From Roseateles sp. XES5 (GTDB taxonomy: Bacteria > Pseudomonadota > Alphaproteobacteria > Rhizobiales > Rhizobiaceae): DNA of 64,000 nt. The translations under genes were made by a program, and so were the position numbers. Under the pieces are notes generated by a model. That model made no database searches, had not been told where the DNA came from, and was given only the letters and a program-made list of their open reading frames with translations. The DNA lies in contig NZ_CP084753.1 in the NCBI RefSeq assembly GCF_020535545.1, positions 806,001 to 870,000 of the forward strand. The letters run 5' to 3'. This document shows positions 15,580 to 30,500 of this stretch, piece by piece; positions within the stretch are counted from its first letter, which is position 1, and every line of letters starts with the position of its first letter.

Positions 15580-18500
15580 TCATCCGGCGAAGAAGTCCGT
15601 GGGCCGCAACTGATCCGCCTTGCGCCAATCCATGTCACCCTCGCCACTCTTTGCGCCAAAGGTCGACATGTCTTGCCGCATCAGGGCAAGGATACGCGCA
15701 CTGTCGTCTCCGCCCTTGGCATCATGGTAGTCAGCCGCAAGCCCGGTGGGTTCGGTTCCAAGAAGCGACGCCCAGTTCTGCAGCGCGTCCGTGGACGCGG
15801 GCTTGAGATGGGCCAACGCATCGAGTGCCGCCTGTGACGCGGGAGGTACATTGGGTGCAGCCGTTCCTTGAGGTTCACTCACAGCCGTGAGCGCAACGTC
15901 TGCGTAGCTCATCCGCGTCCCGTCATCGCGGGTATAAGTCCCCTGATTGACGACAACGGTGCTGCCGAATGCCCAATCGCCATCGACGGCGGTCGCATTG
16001 AGATCCAAGGATCTAATCCCGGCGGCGACAAGGGACAGAACTTCGTCGTCCTGTGCAAGGCCGTCGGAATTTCGGTCCTGCCACAAGCGCAGTTCGTCAA
16101 ACCGCTCGTCTTCGCTGGAGATGACCCCGTCGCCATTGCTGTCGAGGGTCCGCAGGCCATCAAGGTCGGAGCGGGCCTTGTCAGCATCGTCGATGAAGCT
16201 CAACTCACCGATACCGGTCATCAGACCGTCGTGGTTGCGGTCGCGGAACAGGAAGGCCTCGGTTTTGCCGATCCAGCTTGTGCGATCCGCGATCCCGTCA
16301 CCATCGATATCGAACAGGACCGCGGACTGGCCGGCATCGACCGTCTTAACCCCGGTTCCGTCGAGATCGAGCACAATGGGTGCCGCGAGGGTCACCGTCT
16401 CCCCGTTACGGAAGACAAGCTTTTCGACGCTGGATAGGGTGTCGATGCCGTCATTGCCATTGACCGTGCTCTGGTTGTCGGTGACGGTCACGGTGCCGCC
16501 GTTGGTCACGATCGAATAGCTTGCCCTCAGGCCATTGAAGTAGGCCGTGTCGGTTCCCGCGCCACCATAGATCGTATCATTGCCGGCCATGCCCCAGAAC
16601 TCGTCGTCACCGTCATAGCCATAGAGCGTGTCCGTGCCCGTACCGCCAGCAAGACGGTCGGCCTGATTGCCGCCATGGATGGTGTCGTTGCCGGCGTTGC
16701 CATAGAGGCTGTTGGAAACGCCGTTCACGCCTGTCATGGTGTTCGCGGCCGTCGTTCCCTGGACCCACCCCTCGAAGGCGCGCGAGACCGTCAGGCTGAC
16801 GGTGGCCGTCGCGGTCAGCGCTCCGTCGCTCACCGTATAGGTGAAGCTATCGCTGCCTTCGTAGCCGAAGTCCGGAGTATAGCGGATAATACCGTCCGTT
16901 CCGAGTGTGACGGTCCCCTTTGCCGGGTTGCTGAGGGAGGTAATGGACAGGGTGTCGCCGTCGACATCCACATCGTTGGCGAGCAGGTCAGCGATCGAGA
17001 TCGCGGTCACCTCGTTGCGGATCACCGAGATCGGTCCATTGTTCGCGGCGACGGGCTTGTCGTTGACCGGAGCGATGGTCAGGCGGAACTCATCGCTCGC
17101 CGTCAGGGATCCGTCACTCGCTGTGACCTTGATGTCGAGGACACCATTGAAATTCAGGGGCGGCGTGCCCGTGAACCTGGTGCCGCTGAGCGTGAGCCAC
17201 GACGGCAGAGCCGAGCCATCGGCCAGTCTTGCCGTATAGGTCAAGGTCGTGCTCTCCACATCCTTGAACGCACCTGTCGGCAGGTAGACCGAAATGGCCT
17301 TGTCTTCCTGCACGGTAACGTCGGGAAGCGGAATCATCAGCGCGGGCGCATCATTGACCGGCGTGATTGACAGCCGGAAGATATCGTTCGCAGTGAGTTT
17401 TCCATCGCTCGCGGTGACGCGGATATCGAGATTGCCGCTGTAGTTCGCCGGCGGCGTGCCAGCGAAGGTGGTTCCGTCGAAGGTCAACCAGGACGGAAGG
17501 ACGGCGCCACTGGAAAGTTTTGCCGTATAGGTCAACGGATTGCCGTCAGCGTCTGTGAAGCTGCCTGCGGGCAATGTGAACGAGACCGCCGTATCCTCCG
17601 GCGAACTGACATCGGGCAGAGCCCGGGCCACGATGGGAGCGACATTGGTCGCCTTGACCGTCAATCGGAAGACGTCGCTGGCGATGAGTGCACCATCGCT
17701 CGCCGTGATCTTGATATCCAGGATCCCGTTGTAAGTCGAAGGTGGCGTTCCCGTGAGGCGCCCATTGCTGAGGGTGAGCCATGACGGAAGCGGATTGCCG
17801 TTGGCGAGGGTCGCGCCGAGGGTCAGGATTGCACTGTCGACATCGGTAAAGGTGCCGACGGGGATCGCGATGGAGACGGCGGCGCCCTGCGGCGTCACCA
17901 CGTCCGCCAGCGGAGTTGCGACGACCGGTGCGTCATTGACCGAAGTGATGGTGAGGCGGAAGACATCGCTCACGACGGTCGAGCCATCGCTTGCCAGCAC
18001 CTCGATATCGAGATTGCCGCTATACTCCGCCGGCGGCGTTCCGGTGAAGAGCTGGCCATCGAAGATGAGCCAGCCGGGCAAGGCATTCCCGCCCAGGAGA
18101 CGTGCCGTGAAGCTCAGCGCATCTCCATCCGCGTCGGCGAAGCTGCCGGCAGGAATGCCGAACGAGATCGGGGCATCTTCCGGCGACGACACGTCCGGCA
18201 GCCCGGCGGCAACGACGGGTGCATCGTCCACAGGCGAAATCGTGAGACGGAAGCTGCTGCTCGCCGTCACCGCGCCGTCGCTCGCCGTCACGACGATATC
18301 CAGCGCGCCATTGAAGTTCGTCGGCGGCGTCCCGGTGAACGCGCTGCCATTGAAGGAAAGCCAACCCGGCAGGGCACTTCCATCAGCAAGGCGCGCGGTC
18401 AGGGCCAGCCCATCGCCATCGATATCGGCGAAGCTGCCCGCAGGAATGGTGAAGGAGACCGGTGTGTCCTCGGATACCGACACATCCGACAGTCCCGCCA

Positions 18501-21500
18501 CCACGATCGGGGCATCATTCACAGGCGTGACGGTAAGACGGAAACCGCTGGTCGCTGTTGCGGCCCCATCGCTGGCCGTTACCACGATGTCCAACACACC
18601 ATTGAAGTTCGCCGGTGGCATACCGGTGAAGGCAGCGCCGTCAAAGGCGAGCCAGCCCGGCAGAGCGCTTCCGTCCGCAAGGTTTGCCGTAAGGATCACC
18701 GTATCGCCATCGACGTCCACGAAGGCGCCGGCGGGAATTGCGAACGAGACCGGTGCATCCTCCGGGGAGGACAAATCCTGCAGAGCGACCACACCTGTCG
18801 GCGCGTCGTTCACAGGAGCGACTGTGAGCCGGAAGCCGCTGCTTGCGGCCAGGGTGCCATCGCTTGCGGTCACGACGATGTCAAAGACACCGTTGACGTT
18901 CGCCGGCGGCGTTCCAGCGAACGTTGTGCCGTCGAAGGCAAGCCAGCTCGGTACAGCACTTCCATCCGCAAGACGAGCGGTCAGGATCAGCGCGTCGCCG
19001 TCGATATCGACGAATGTTCCTGCAGGTATGGAGAACGAGATAGGCTCGTCTTCCAAAACGGAGACGTCCGGCAACCCGGCCGCAACGACCGGTGCATCGT
19101 TCCGAGGCGACACCGTCAGGCGGAAGCTGCTGCTGGCCGTCGCCACTCCGTCGCTCGCCGTTACGACGATATCGATGGCGCCGCTTAAGTCCGTCGGCGG
19201 CACGCCGTTGAAAGTCGAGCCATCGAAGATGAGCCAGCCAGGCAGGCCACTTCCATCCGCAAGGCGCGCGGTCAGGGTGAGTGCATCGCCATCGATATCG
19301 GCAAAGCTGCCAGCGGGGATAGCGAAGGAGATAGCCGTATCTTCTGGCGAGGACACGTCCTGCAGGGCGACCGCAACGGTCGGCGCATCGTTCTGAGGCG
19401 ACACCGTCAGACGGAAGCTCGAATTCGCCGTTAGGACGCCGTCGCTCGCCGTCACGACGATGTCGAATGCGCCATGGAAATTCGCCGGAGGCATGCCCGT
19501 GAACGCACCACCGTCGAAGGCAAGCCAGCTCGGCAGCACAGCGCCATCGGCCAGCCGTGCGCTGAGCGTGAGGCTATCTCCATCAGCGTCGGTAAAGGTG
19601 CCTGCGGGAACCGTGATCGATATCACAGTGTCCTCAGGCGCGGTGATGTCCGAGAGCGGGATTGCCACGACGGGTGCGGCATTGCCCGGCTCGACCGTCA
19701 GCCGGAAGGTGTCGCTCACGGTCAGCGATCCATCGGACGCGATGACCTCGATGTCCAGCGCGCCGGCGTAGTCCCGCGGCGGCGTGCCGGTGAAGCGGGC
19801 CCCGTCGAAAACAAGCCAGCTCGGAAGAGCCGCCCCATCGGCAAGGCGCGACGTGATGGTCAGAGCGTTGCCGTCGATATCACCGAACATGCCGGCGTCA
19901 AGATCGAAGGCAAGGGCTTCACCGCCGCGGGCAGTCCGATCCTCGGCCGCAAGCACGAGAACGGGTGCGTCATTAACGGCTCGCACGACAAAGCGGAGAC
20001 CGGAGCTCGTCGAGAGCACGCCATCGCTTGCCGTGAGCGCAAGTTCGAGCACGCCATTGAAATTCACCGGCGGCGTTCCGACCAGCTTGCCATCGAGGAC
20101 GGACATCCAGCCTGGCAAAGGCGAACCATCGCCCAGCGTGACGGACAAGGTCAGTGCATCGCCATCCGGATCAGAGAATATCCCGGTCGGAAGGGTGATT
20201 TCAAAGGCTTGATCCTCATCGATCTCCTGATCGCCAACGGGCGCAACGAGGACTGGAGCGTCCGCGACCGGTGCGATCGAGACGATCAGTTCGCGGATCG
20301 TCTGGGCCGTACCATCGGTTGCCGCGATCTCCAATTCGATCGTGCCATTGAAATTGGCTGGCGGATCACCGCTGAGCGTGCGCGTCAGGGCATCGTACTG
20401 GAGCCAGGTCGGCAGGGCGACACCGCCCTTGCCGCGGACTTCGACCAGAAGCGCATCACCATCGACGTCCGTGACAAAAGTCGCCGGGAAGGTCGCGTTG
20501 AAGCGCTGATCCTCGGTACCCTTCAGCACCGGAATCGACGAGATGACGGGGGCGTCATTGACCGCCGCGATGTTTATGGTCACGCGCGTCGTCGAAGTCA
20601 GGCCAGTGCTGTCCTCGATTTCGTAATCGAACCAGGCCGGGCCGTTGAAATCGGCATCCGGCGTGATCTGGAGTTGTCCCCAACCAATGTCGGTGACGGT
20701 CACGCCCGAGGTTTCGACGATGCGGCTCATGACGATGGCCTGGAGATCCGCGTCGCTGTCGTTGGCCAGAAGCTGGCTGGTGAACAGCGTGAGCGCCGTA
20801 TCCTCGTGCATCTGGAGACTGTCGGCGCGCGCGACGGGTGCGTCGGCGACAGGCAGCACATTGATCTTCACGGTCGTCGAGACTGCAAAGTCCTGCTCGT
20901 TCTTGATGAAGTAGCGCAGGACGAGCTCGCCATTGAAGTCGGCGGCCGGTGTGACGCGATACTTCCCGTTTTCGAGGAGCACCGCCCCTTCGATCCCGAC
21001 GAAGGTCAGGGTCGTACCCTCTGGCGTATAGTCGTTCGCCATCAAGGCTGCCGGATCGATGTCGAGATAGCTGTCCTCGAGCATCTCGAAGCCGGCATCC
21101 GAGACCGGAATCGGCAGCGGCGCGTTTGGGGCCACCAGGAGGGTGACATAACCGACACTCGTGGCGCCATGGCTGTCGGTCACGCGGTAGTGGAAGCCTG
21201 CATCACCGATATAGCCGGCCTGCGGGGTGAAGATCGCCGTGGAACCATCCCGGACGACCGTACCCTGATCGGCATCGAATATCTCGACGATCTCGAAGGT
21301 GTCGCCCTCGACGTCGCGATCATTGGCAATGAGTGCGGCAAAGTCGATGACGAGCGACTGATCCTGCTTGGTGCGGAAGACGCCAAGCGGATCATTGGCG
21401 GTACCGGCACCATCGGGATTGGCGATCGGTGCGTCATTGACTGCAGCGATATTGAACGTGACGGTTCCGGTCGTCGTCTTGCGACCATCGCTCACCGTAT

Positions 21501-24500
21501 AGGCGAAGCTGACGGGACCGTTGACGTTCTCGTTGGGAACGAACTGCCAGCGTCCATCGGGCAGTTCCAGAATCCGGCCACCTGCCGCCGTGCGGGAAAT
21601 CGACTGGAAGGTGATCGCGTCGCCGTCGGCATCGCTGTCATTGGCCAGAAGCTGCGCCGTCGTGAACTCGAATGGCACGTCTTCGACCGTGGCGAAGATG
21701 TCGGTCGCGGCAATCGGAGCATGATTGGTCGAAACGACCGTGACCTTGACCTTGCCGGTGCTCGAACCATGCGTGTCATCGGTGACGATGTATTCGAAGG
21801 ACGCTTCGCCTTCGAAGTTATGGTCCGGTGTGAACAGGATGTTCGTACCGTCATAGGCCACAGTGCCGTGTGTGGCGTTGGCGACGCCGACGAACCGAAC
21901 CGGATTGCCGTCGACATCGAAGTCGTTGGCCAGCAACGTCTGCGGATCAATCACGAGCGGCGTGTCTTCGATTGCCGTCACCCGGTCATCGACCGTGGTG
22001 GGCGGATCGTAGAGCGGCGCCACATGAACCACGGCGGTTCCCGTCGACGGGCCTTCGCGATCATCGGTCACGATATAGCTGAAGGCATCGTCTCCGGAGT
22101 AGGAGCCGGTCGGCGTGTAGACGACATAGGCGCCCGCATTGCCGTCGAAGCGCTGTGTGAGCACGCCGCTGACCGTGACGCCATCGACCATGCGCGAGAC
22201 GCGGATATCGAGGGTTGCAAGGACAGAAAGCGGGACGTCGCCGGAAAGCATGCCGGTCGCGCTATCGATCGAGAGCCAGGACGGCAGGGCCGAGCCATCG
22301 GCGAGAGTCGCGGTCCAGACGGCGCCGGAAGCCTGGCCGAGGCCGGCAGGCGGCGTAATCTCGACATGGCTGAGCTCGATCGTGATCGTGCCGTTGGTCG
22401 GCTGCCCGAGGGAGAGGATACGCAGCCGATCGCGATCACGATCAAAATCGTTGCGCAGGAGATCGGTGACGGCGAAACGGGACGTCTCGCCTTCTCGACC
22501 GGCAATGTCGTCGAGAGCGGCATCGGGACGCTCGCGCATCGGCTTGATGTCATAGAAGATGAAGGCGGGCTTCTGCGAAACTCCACCCTTCTCGTCGGTC
22601 GCATCATAACGAAGCACGACGGTTCCGTTGAAGTCGGCCGGCACGAGAAGACGCACTTCCTCCGGCGAGAGGAGTGTTGTCGCCGAGATGTTGATCACCT
22701 TGAAGGTGTCATCGACCACGGCCTCGGTAATGATCGACATGGCCGGATGCCCGCCGCCCGCGGCGATATCGAGGCGGAGGGGAATCGCCCCGATCCACGC
22801 CGGCGGGGGCGAACCTGCAAACGAGAACGTCTCGGGATCGAAGGTCAACCAATCGGGAAGCGGCGCGCCGCTCTCTCGGCTGACGGAGATCGAACCCGCG
22901 CCCTTCAGATCGAGGGCGAACAGGCCCTGATCGGTAAAGTAGGCATCACCTTCAAGCGCGTCGTTGATGGCCGCGATCTGGGCGGCAAGGTCAGCATGCG
23001 GATTGACAACGAACTCCAGGGTGAACCCGCGGTCTGTGGACGCATAGGTGCCATTCGGCAGGGTCCGTGCAGCGGGTGTGAAGACGACCTGCAGACGGGC
23101 GAGCTGCGCGTCGGCATCCGGCGTGAACCCGGAGAGGCTGACGGTACGGGTTGCCGCGTCGAAGGCCAGCCAGTCGGGAAGCGGGCGACCGCCGATGAGC
23201 GAAGCGGAGACGGTACCGGCCTTCGTGTCGAACAGGGCGATGTGGCTGTCGTAAGCCACGCCCTCCGGCAGGCTCGTCGGATCGAGCGTCATCACATCCG
23301 TGAAGGTGAGCGTCTCGCCTCCAACCGCTGCTGGCCGCGTAAAGGTCAGCCGGATTTCAATCGGATCGACTGTGCCGGCTGGGGGCGTGCCGATAAAGCT
23401 CAGCGTCTCAGCATCGAAGGTCAGCCAGGCCGGCAGTCCGGTTCCATCGGCGAGCGCGGCAGTGACGGTCGTCACCGCATCGAGATCGGTGGCGTCGAAC
23501 TCGTATTCCACTGCGAATGGCGAGCGGATCTGATAGCCGTCGAGAACGATTGGCTTTGCGTTGAAGCCTTCCGCGATGTCGTCTGCTTCCAGCGACAGAC
23601 GCGTGTTGAAGACGCGGCCATTCGCCGGATCGCTGATCCACACATCGACCGAGACGGGGTCCATGCCAGCGGGCGGCGTGCCCGTGAAACGCATCGTCGC
23701 CGGATCGAAGTGGAGCCAGGACGGCAAGGGCGATCCATCGGCCATCGCCGCGTCCACGGTGTAGTCCGCCGACAGGAAGCGATGATCGACAATCCCGAGG
23801 ATGTTGGAACGCTTGAAGAACAAAACGTCGCCATCGGGTTCGATGTCATTGCCGAAGGCTTCGGCCGGGATGACGAAGAAGGAGCCGTCCTCAAGACCCG
23901 TCACCAGGTCGTTGCGCAGGATCGGACCCTCGTTGCGCGGCATGACGGTTATGGAGACGTAGGCGGTCGAGATTCCGCCGCGCCCATCACTGATCGTGTA
24001 GGAGAAGCCTGCAGCGCCGTTGTAGTCGCTCGTTGGCCGGAATTCGATCTTGCCGTCTTCGCGCAGGCGCACCTTTCCGCCCTCGGCGAAGCGGGCGATA
24101 CTCTGGATAATCAGCGTGTCGCCATTCTCGTCGGTGTCGTTGGCAAGGAGCGTTGCCGGGTCGATGATGAGGATTTGGTCCTCAAGCGTGCGCAGGCCAT
24201 AGTCATTGTTGGCCTTCGGGGGATCGTTGAGCGGACGGACCTTGAAATGATAGGTCAGCGTGGCCGCGGCCCCGCGGGCGTCGATGACATCGTATTCGAT
24301 GCTCGCAACTCCGAGATCCCATGGCGTGAAGGTGACCCGCCCGGTCGCCTCATCGAAAACGACACTGCCATTGTTGCCGGGATTGTTGTCGAGACCGCCA
24401 TGCAGGCCGACGAAGGTGAACCCGTCGCCCTCGATGTCGAAGGTATTGGCCATGAGGTCGGCAATGGTGACCGTCGTGTCCATGCCGAGGCGGATCCAAT

Positions 24501-27500
24501 GCACGGTGTCACGGTTCCGCGGCGCGTCGTTGACCGGGGCGATGGAGATTTCCACGCGGGCTGTCGAGATGGCGCCATTGCGATCCCTCAGCGTGTAGAT
24601 GAAGCCAGCCGGCCCGAAATAATCCGGACGCAGGCGGAATTCGATGTAATCGCCGTCGATATTGGCGGTCGCGTTGGTCGCAGAATACTGGTGCTCGTCG
24701 TCCTTGTAGGGATCGATCCTGCCGCCGGCGCCGTTGGTCAGCGGCGAAATCGAGACGATCTGCAATTCCTCGAACTCCGCATCACCGTCGACGTCGAAGT
24801 CGTTGGCGAGGAGGTTTTCGATGCGGATGCGCAGAACCTGGTCCTCGACTGCGTAGACGAGCGGATCGTCCACAGCCGTCGGAGCGTCGTTGACGGGCGC
24901 GAGATTGACCTCGACGCGCGCCGAAGATTCGCGGCCGAACTGGTCACGCACCGTGTAATGGAAGTAGCCATCGCCGTTGAAGTTCGGCGAACCGAGGAAC
25001 TCGATCTTTCCGTCCTCGCGGATACGGACAGTGCCGTTCATCGCCTGCCCGACACCGACGAGCGTGAGCGCGCCGGCTCCGACCTCGATGTCGTTTGCCA
25101 TGAGGGTCGCAGCATCGATGATGACCGGTTCATCCTCAAAGCCGAGGCGCACGATGTCGTCGGCGGCATTGAATCGGCCAAGACGCTGCAAGTCGTCCAG
25201 CCGGTCGCGATCCCAGACGGTGCCATTGGCGAAGACGACCTCTTCGAGGCCCGTCTCCCGGCCGAGGAAGTGATCGGTGACGCGAACGGTATCGACAAGA
25301 ATGCCGTCCTGCCGCTCGAATTCGAGCAGGAGGTCGTCACCGTCGCGGATGACGGAAACATCCTTCGGCGCAATGGCCGAGGACAGCACGAGGCGGTCGG
25401 TGTCGCCTGCCGCGCCGTTCTCAGTGACGACATCCTGACCATCGTCGAAGCCGAAGAGATAGGTATCCGATCCGGCGCCACCGGCAATGAGGTCATTGCC
25501 GCGCAGACCCTGGAATCGGTCATTGCCGCCGCTGCCGGTCAACTGATCAGCCCAGAGCGAGCCGACCACCATTTCTATGGAGACCAGCTGATCGCCGGCC
25601 GCTTCACCGGCCGTGCCGAGGCCCGTGCCGAGATTGACCGAAACGCCCTCATCGGCGCGGCTGTAATCGGCGATGTCGAAACCACCACGACCGTCGATGA
25701 TGTCAGCCCCGCGACCGCCACGAATGCGGTTGTCGCCATGGTCACCGCGGATCGTGTCGTTGTGATAGGAGCCCTGGACGATCTCGATGCCGGAGAAGGT
25801 ATCGCCAAGCGCGTCGCCGCCGCCCGCCGATCCGTCGAGCATATCGACCGTTACCGCTTCGGCAGACATCGTGTAGTCGGCGACGTCGATGCCATCGCCG
25901 CCCTGCAACTGGTCCGCACCGCGGCCACCGATCAGGGTGTCGTCACCCACTCCACCCATCAGGGTATCGTTGCCCCGACCGCCGGAGAGGATATTCGCTT
26001 CCCCATCGCCTTCGAGGATATCATTGGCATCCGTGCCGGTAAGATTCTCGATGCCTGTCAGGACGTCCCCTTCGGCGTCGCCGCCATGGGCAGTGCCCGC
26101 GACAAGCGAGATCGACACGCCCACGGATCCGAAGCTGTAGTCGGCCGTATCGCTTCCCGCACCACCATCGAGATTATCCGCGCCGGCTCCGCCGGCGAGC
26201 ACATCGTCGCCGTCGCCGCCGCGCAGTGTATCGCTGCCGCCGCGGCCTTCGAGAAGGTCGTTTCCAGCTCGGCCTTCGAGCAGGTTGTCGGCGGCATCGC
26301 CGCCGAGCTGGTCGGCATATTGCGAGCCGATCAGCGCCTCGATTCCGAGATACGTGTCGCCCTGGGCGTAACCGCCTTGCCCGACCCGCGATTCCAGATC
26401 GGCACGAACGCCGAAGTCCGACGCCTCGAAGCTGATCGTGTCGTAACCGATACCGCCGTCGATATGATCGGCCCCATCGCCTGCGTCGATCCAGTCGTCA
26501 CCGGATCCGGCATCGACAAAGTCATTGCCAGCCCCACCTTCGATCCGGTCGTTTCCATCGCCGGCGAGAATATAGTCGTTCCCGGCGAGCGCCTTGATCA
26601 GATCCGCGCCCGGCGTTCCGGCAAGGTAATCGGCGCGCGAGGAGCCCGTGAGCGTTCCGCCATAGCCGGGCGCGACATGGGCCATGGCGAAGCCGGTATC
26701 GGTTGCACCCTCGGTATCGGCGATGCGGTATTCGACCGCGACATTGCCGGTAAACCCGTCGGCAAAGCGCACGACGATAAACGTCTCGCCGGCCCAGTTG
26801 ACGACTTCCACCTGACCGACCGCGTTGCGCTGGCCGAGCGCCAGGGCATCGGCATCATAGACGCCATCGACACCGACGAACGTCGGGCGGGCGCGGTTCG
26901 GATTGTCGAGATCGTCATCGATGATCCCGTCGCCATCGTGATCGGCCTGCTCGATATCGTAATCATTGGCGAGCAGCGCACTCACACGCAGCACCAGCGG
27001 CGCGTTGAGCGGCGTGACAAAGCCCACATCCTCGCCGACCGTCGGATCGTCATTGCTCGGCACGATGATGAAGTCGACATAGCCTTCGGTCTCGCCGTCG
27101 GCGCCATCGGAGATACGGTAGACGATGCCCGTGCTGCGCGTGGCGTCGCGGTTGGGGGTGAAGACCAGGTTACCTTCAGCATCGAACTCGACTGTGCCGT
27201 TCACCTTGGTGGAGGTTTCCCCACCGAAGCGCAGAACGTCGAGTTGCGTGGCATAGCGCCAGCCGAGGAACTGGATCGGATCACGATCGATGTCCGTATC
27301 GTTGGCGAGCAGTTGCGCGATCGGGATGACGAAGGGGATGTCCTCGTTCACATAGATCGTGTCGCGGTTCGCGACCGGCGGCGCATCGCCGACATTCTCG
27401 AACCACAGCGTGACGGTGCCGCCATCAACGGCGCCTTCATTGTCCGAAATGAGATAGCTGAAGGTCGCTTCACCCCAATAGTCGGCATCCGGCGTGAAGA

Positions 27501-30500
27501 TGATGGTGCCATGGTCGGTGATCTGGATATCGCCATGGATCGCATTGCCGGCGCTTTCGAACCGGACGGTGAAGCCCTCCGGATCGAAGTCGTTCTTGAG
27601 GAGTTCCAGGATCGGAATCTCGATCGCGGTGTCCTCGAACCCGCGCAGGATCGGCAGGGCCTGAGAGGTGTATTTGTCGTCGCGCGCAACGGGAAGATCG
27701 TTGACCGGCTGGTAGACCAGCGTCGCACGTGCCCAGGAACTGCCGCCCTGGCCGTCATCGACCTGGTATTCAAACCAGGCATCGCCGTTGAAATCGGCTG
27801 TCGGCGTGAAGAGGACCGTGCCGTTTTCAAGAAGACGAGCGTTGCCGCCATGGCTGTTGCGGACGGCGATGACGGTCATCGGATCGCCGTCGTGCTCGAT
27901 GTCGTTGGCAAGCAAGCGGTCAGCGCCGATGACGATCGGATTGTCCTCGCGGATCGGGTCGCCGGCATCGGTCAGATCGAAGCGGTCGTCCCGCGCCTCC
28001 GGCGGATCGTTGACCGGGGTAACGGTGAAGCTTACGCGGGCCGTCGAGGTCACGCCGCTCGGATCGACGACGGTATAATCGAAATAGGCATTGCCCCAGA
28101 AATAGGCGCGCGGCGCGATGTGGATGAGGCCGTCGTCGCCGATGGTCGCGACGACGTCGGCATTCGACTGCACCGACTGGATCGACAACCAGTCGCCGTC
28201 GACATCCGTATCGTTGGCGAGCAGGGTCCGCGGGTCGAGCGTGAAGCTTGCGCCTTCCGCGACTGCGGGGGCGCTGTCGTTGCGTGCGACGGGGGCGTCG
28301 TTGACCGCCGTCACCTGGATCACGACCTTTGCTTCCGCCCGGCCACCCTCCGGTGTGTTCGCCACATAGGTGAATTCAGCCATGCCGTTGAAATTGGCGT
28401 TCGGCGTGAAGGAGATGTTGCCGTCGCTCGACAGCGACACCGCCCCGTTCACGGCGCCATAGACCTGACCAACGATCATGCGGTCGCCATCAAGGTCGTT
28501 TGCCAGCAGACGTTCCACGCGGATGACAAGCGGGGAATCCTCGGCGACGGTAAAGCCGTAGTCGGCATAGGCAGTCGCGATGGGACGCACGCGCAGATCG
28601 ATCGTGGCGGTGGCGAAACCGTTGTTGCCGTCCGAGATAGTGTAGCTGATCGAAGCCGGGCCGTAGTAACCGTTCGCCGCCGTATAGCGGATGTTCCCCT
28701 GGCCATCGATGGTGGCGGTACCGGTGTCGCCGGCATTCACGTCGACGATGGTGAGCGTGTCGCCGTCAGCATCGAAGTCGTTGCGCAGGAGATCGGCCGC
28801 CTTCAGGACGATCTCGACGCCGGTCGTGACAGAGTAGAAGCCGTCATCGAGGGCGGTCGGCGCACGGTTGCCGAGCAGCGTGCGCAGCGTGTCCTTGGTC
28901 CAGGTGACGCCATCGGAGAAGACATAGCTCTCGATGCCCTTGGCATCGTTCGAGAGCGCGTCGAAGACGGTCAGGCTCGCGTTGGCATACCCCGTGAAGC
29001 GGATGATGATGGCTTCCGAACCACGATAAAGTTGCTCAACACGAGCCTCGGTCGAGGCGAAGTCGAGGAACTGCACGCGGTCGGCGCCGGACGACCCGGC
29101 GTCGACAATCGTGTCGTGCCCGGCCCCTTTGCCGAACCGATAGAGGTCCGCACCGTCGGCGCCGGACAGAAGGTCATCGCCGGCGCGCGCCGCGAAGGTG
29201 TCGTCACCGTCGAAGCCATAGACGTTGTCGTTACCGGTCCCGTCGACATCCGACAGGGCGCGAGCGCGCATGGTGTCGCGGCTCCAGATCGTGCCATCGG
29301 CAAAACGCAGCGAGAGGGTGCTGTACCAGGAATTCGACGACGAGAGTGCGTTGACCAGCACAAGGCGATCGCCAGCGCCGGAGAAGGTAACAACGAGATC
29401 GTTGCTGTCGGGGCCAGCCCGCACAGCCGAGACGATATCGGCGACATTGTAGTCGTTCAGCCTGACCACATCGGCGCCTGCACCGACCCCTTCAATGCGG
29501 TCATCGCCATCGCCGCGGCGATAGAGATACGTGTCGTCGCCGGAGCCACCGCGGATCAGGTCGCTGCCCTTGCCGCCTGAAAGCGTGTCGGCCGCGTCCG
29601 TACCGATGACCACATCGTTGCCATCGGTCGAAAGGCTGGCAAGGATCGCAAGGCGCATGTCGTTGACGGTGAAGATCGTGCCGTCGGCAAGCGCGATCGT
29701 CTCAATGCCCGCGGCATTGCCACCCAGCGCATTGATGATGACAATCTGGTCGGTGGTGCCGGCAAAGCGGATCGCGACGTCGTCGCTATCGGCTGCGAGA
29801 CGGTGGAAACTGACATCCGCCGCCTGATAACCAATGATCTCGAGTCTATCTCCTGCGGACGAAGACTTGTCGTCGATGACATCGCTGCCATCTCCCCGCG
29901 CGAACCGATAGGTATCGTCGCCAGCACGGCCAGACAGGTGGTCGTTGCCGAGGCCGCCGACCATGAGGTTGGCCTCGGCATCGCCGGTCAGTGTGTCATC
30001 ACCGAAGGTCGGAGCGCGTGCAATGAGGTCGCCCGTGGTCCAGGTGGTGCCATCGGCAAAGCGAATGGTCTCGACCTTGCCCGTGGTGAGCGCGTTCTCG
30101 ATCGTGATCCGCGCACCGGTCGACTTGACGATCAGCGTGTAATCCGCCCCGTCGCGGCTCTGTGCGACATCGATGTCGGACGGAGCGATACCAGCCGCCA
30201 GAAGGAGCGTGTCGTTGCCGCTCGCATCCGAAATCCGGTCGTGGCCGCCATCGGCGCCGAACAGATAGATGTCGTCCCCCGCGCCGCCTTCCAGACGATC
30301 GGCTCCTGCACCACCATCGAGGGTGTCCGCACCGCCATTGCCGATCAGAAGGTCGTCGCCGGCTCCGCCGGCGAGCACATTGTCGAGCTCGTCTCCTCGG
30401 ATGATATCGTCGCCACTAGTCGGCGCGCGCGCCAGCGCGATGAGTGCCGCCTCGTTCCAGATCGTGCCGTCGGCAAAGGTGACACGCGAGACACCCATGC

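Noticed and set aside
17060..20560. Regular DNA repeats as a possible CRISPR array
   Set aside because: The 291-bp period is coding and in frame, with no short repeat/spacer alternation and no cas genes nearby.
19474..29580. A 10-kb open frame on the + strand opposite the giant gene
   Set aside because: It lies antisense to regular repeats; GC-rich repetitive codons keep the opposite strand free of stops. It has no ribosome site, is rich in Arg and Ile/Asp/Val strings, and shows no domain. The same applies to + strand frames at 29803-32556, 34048-37356, 37459-39759 and 43309-45738.
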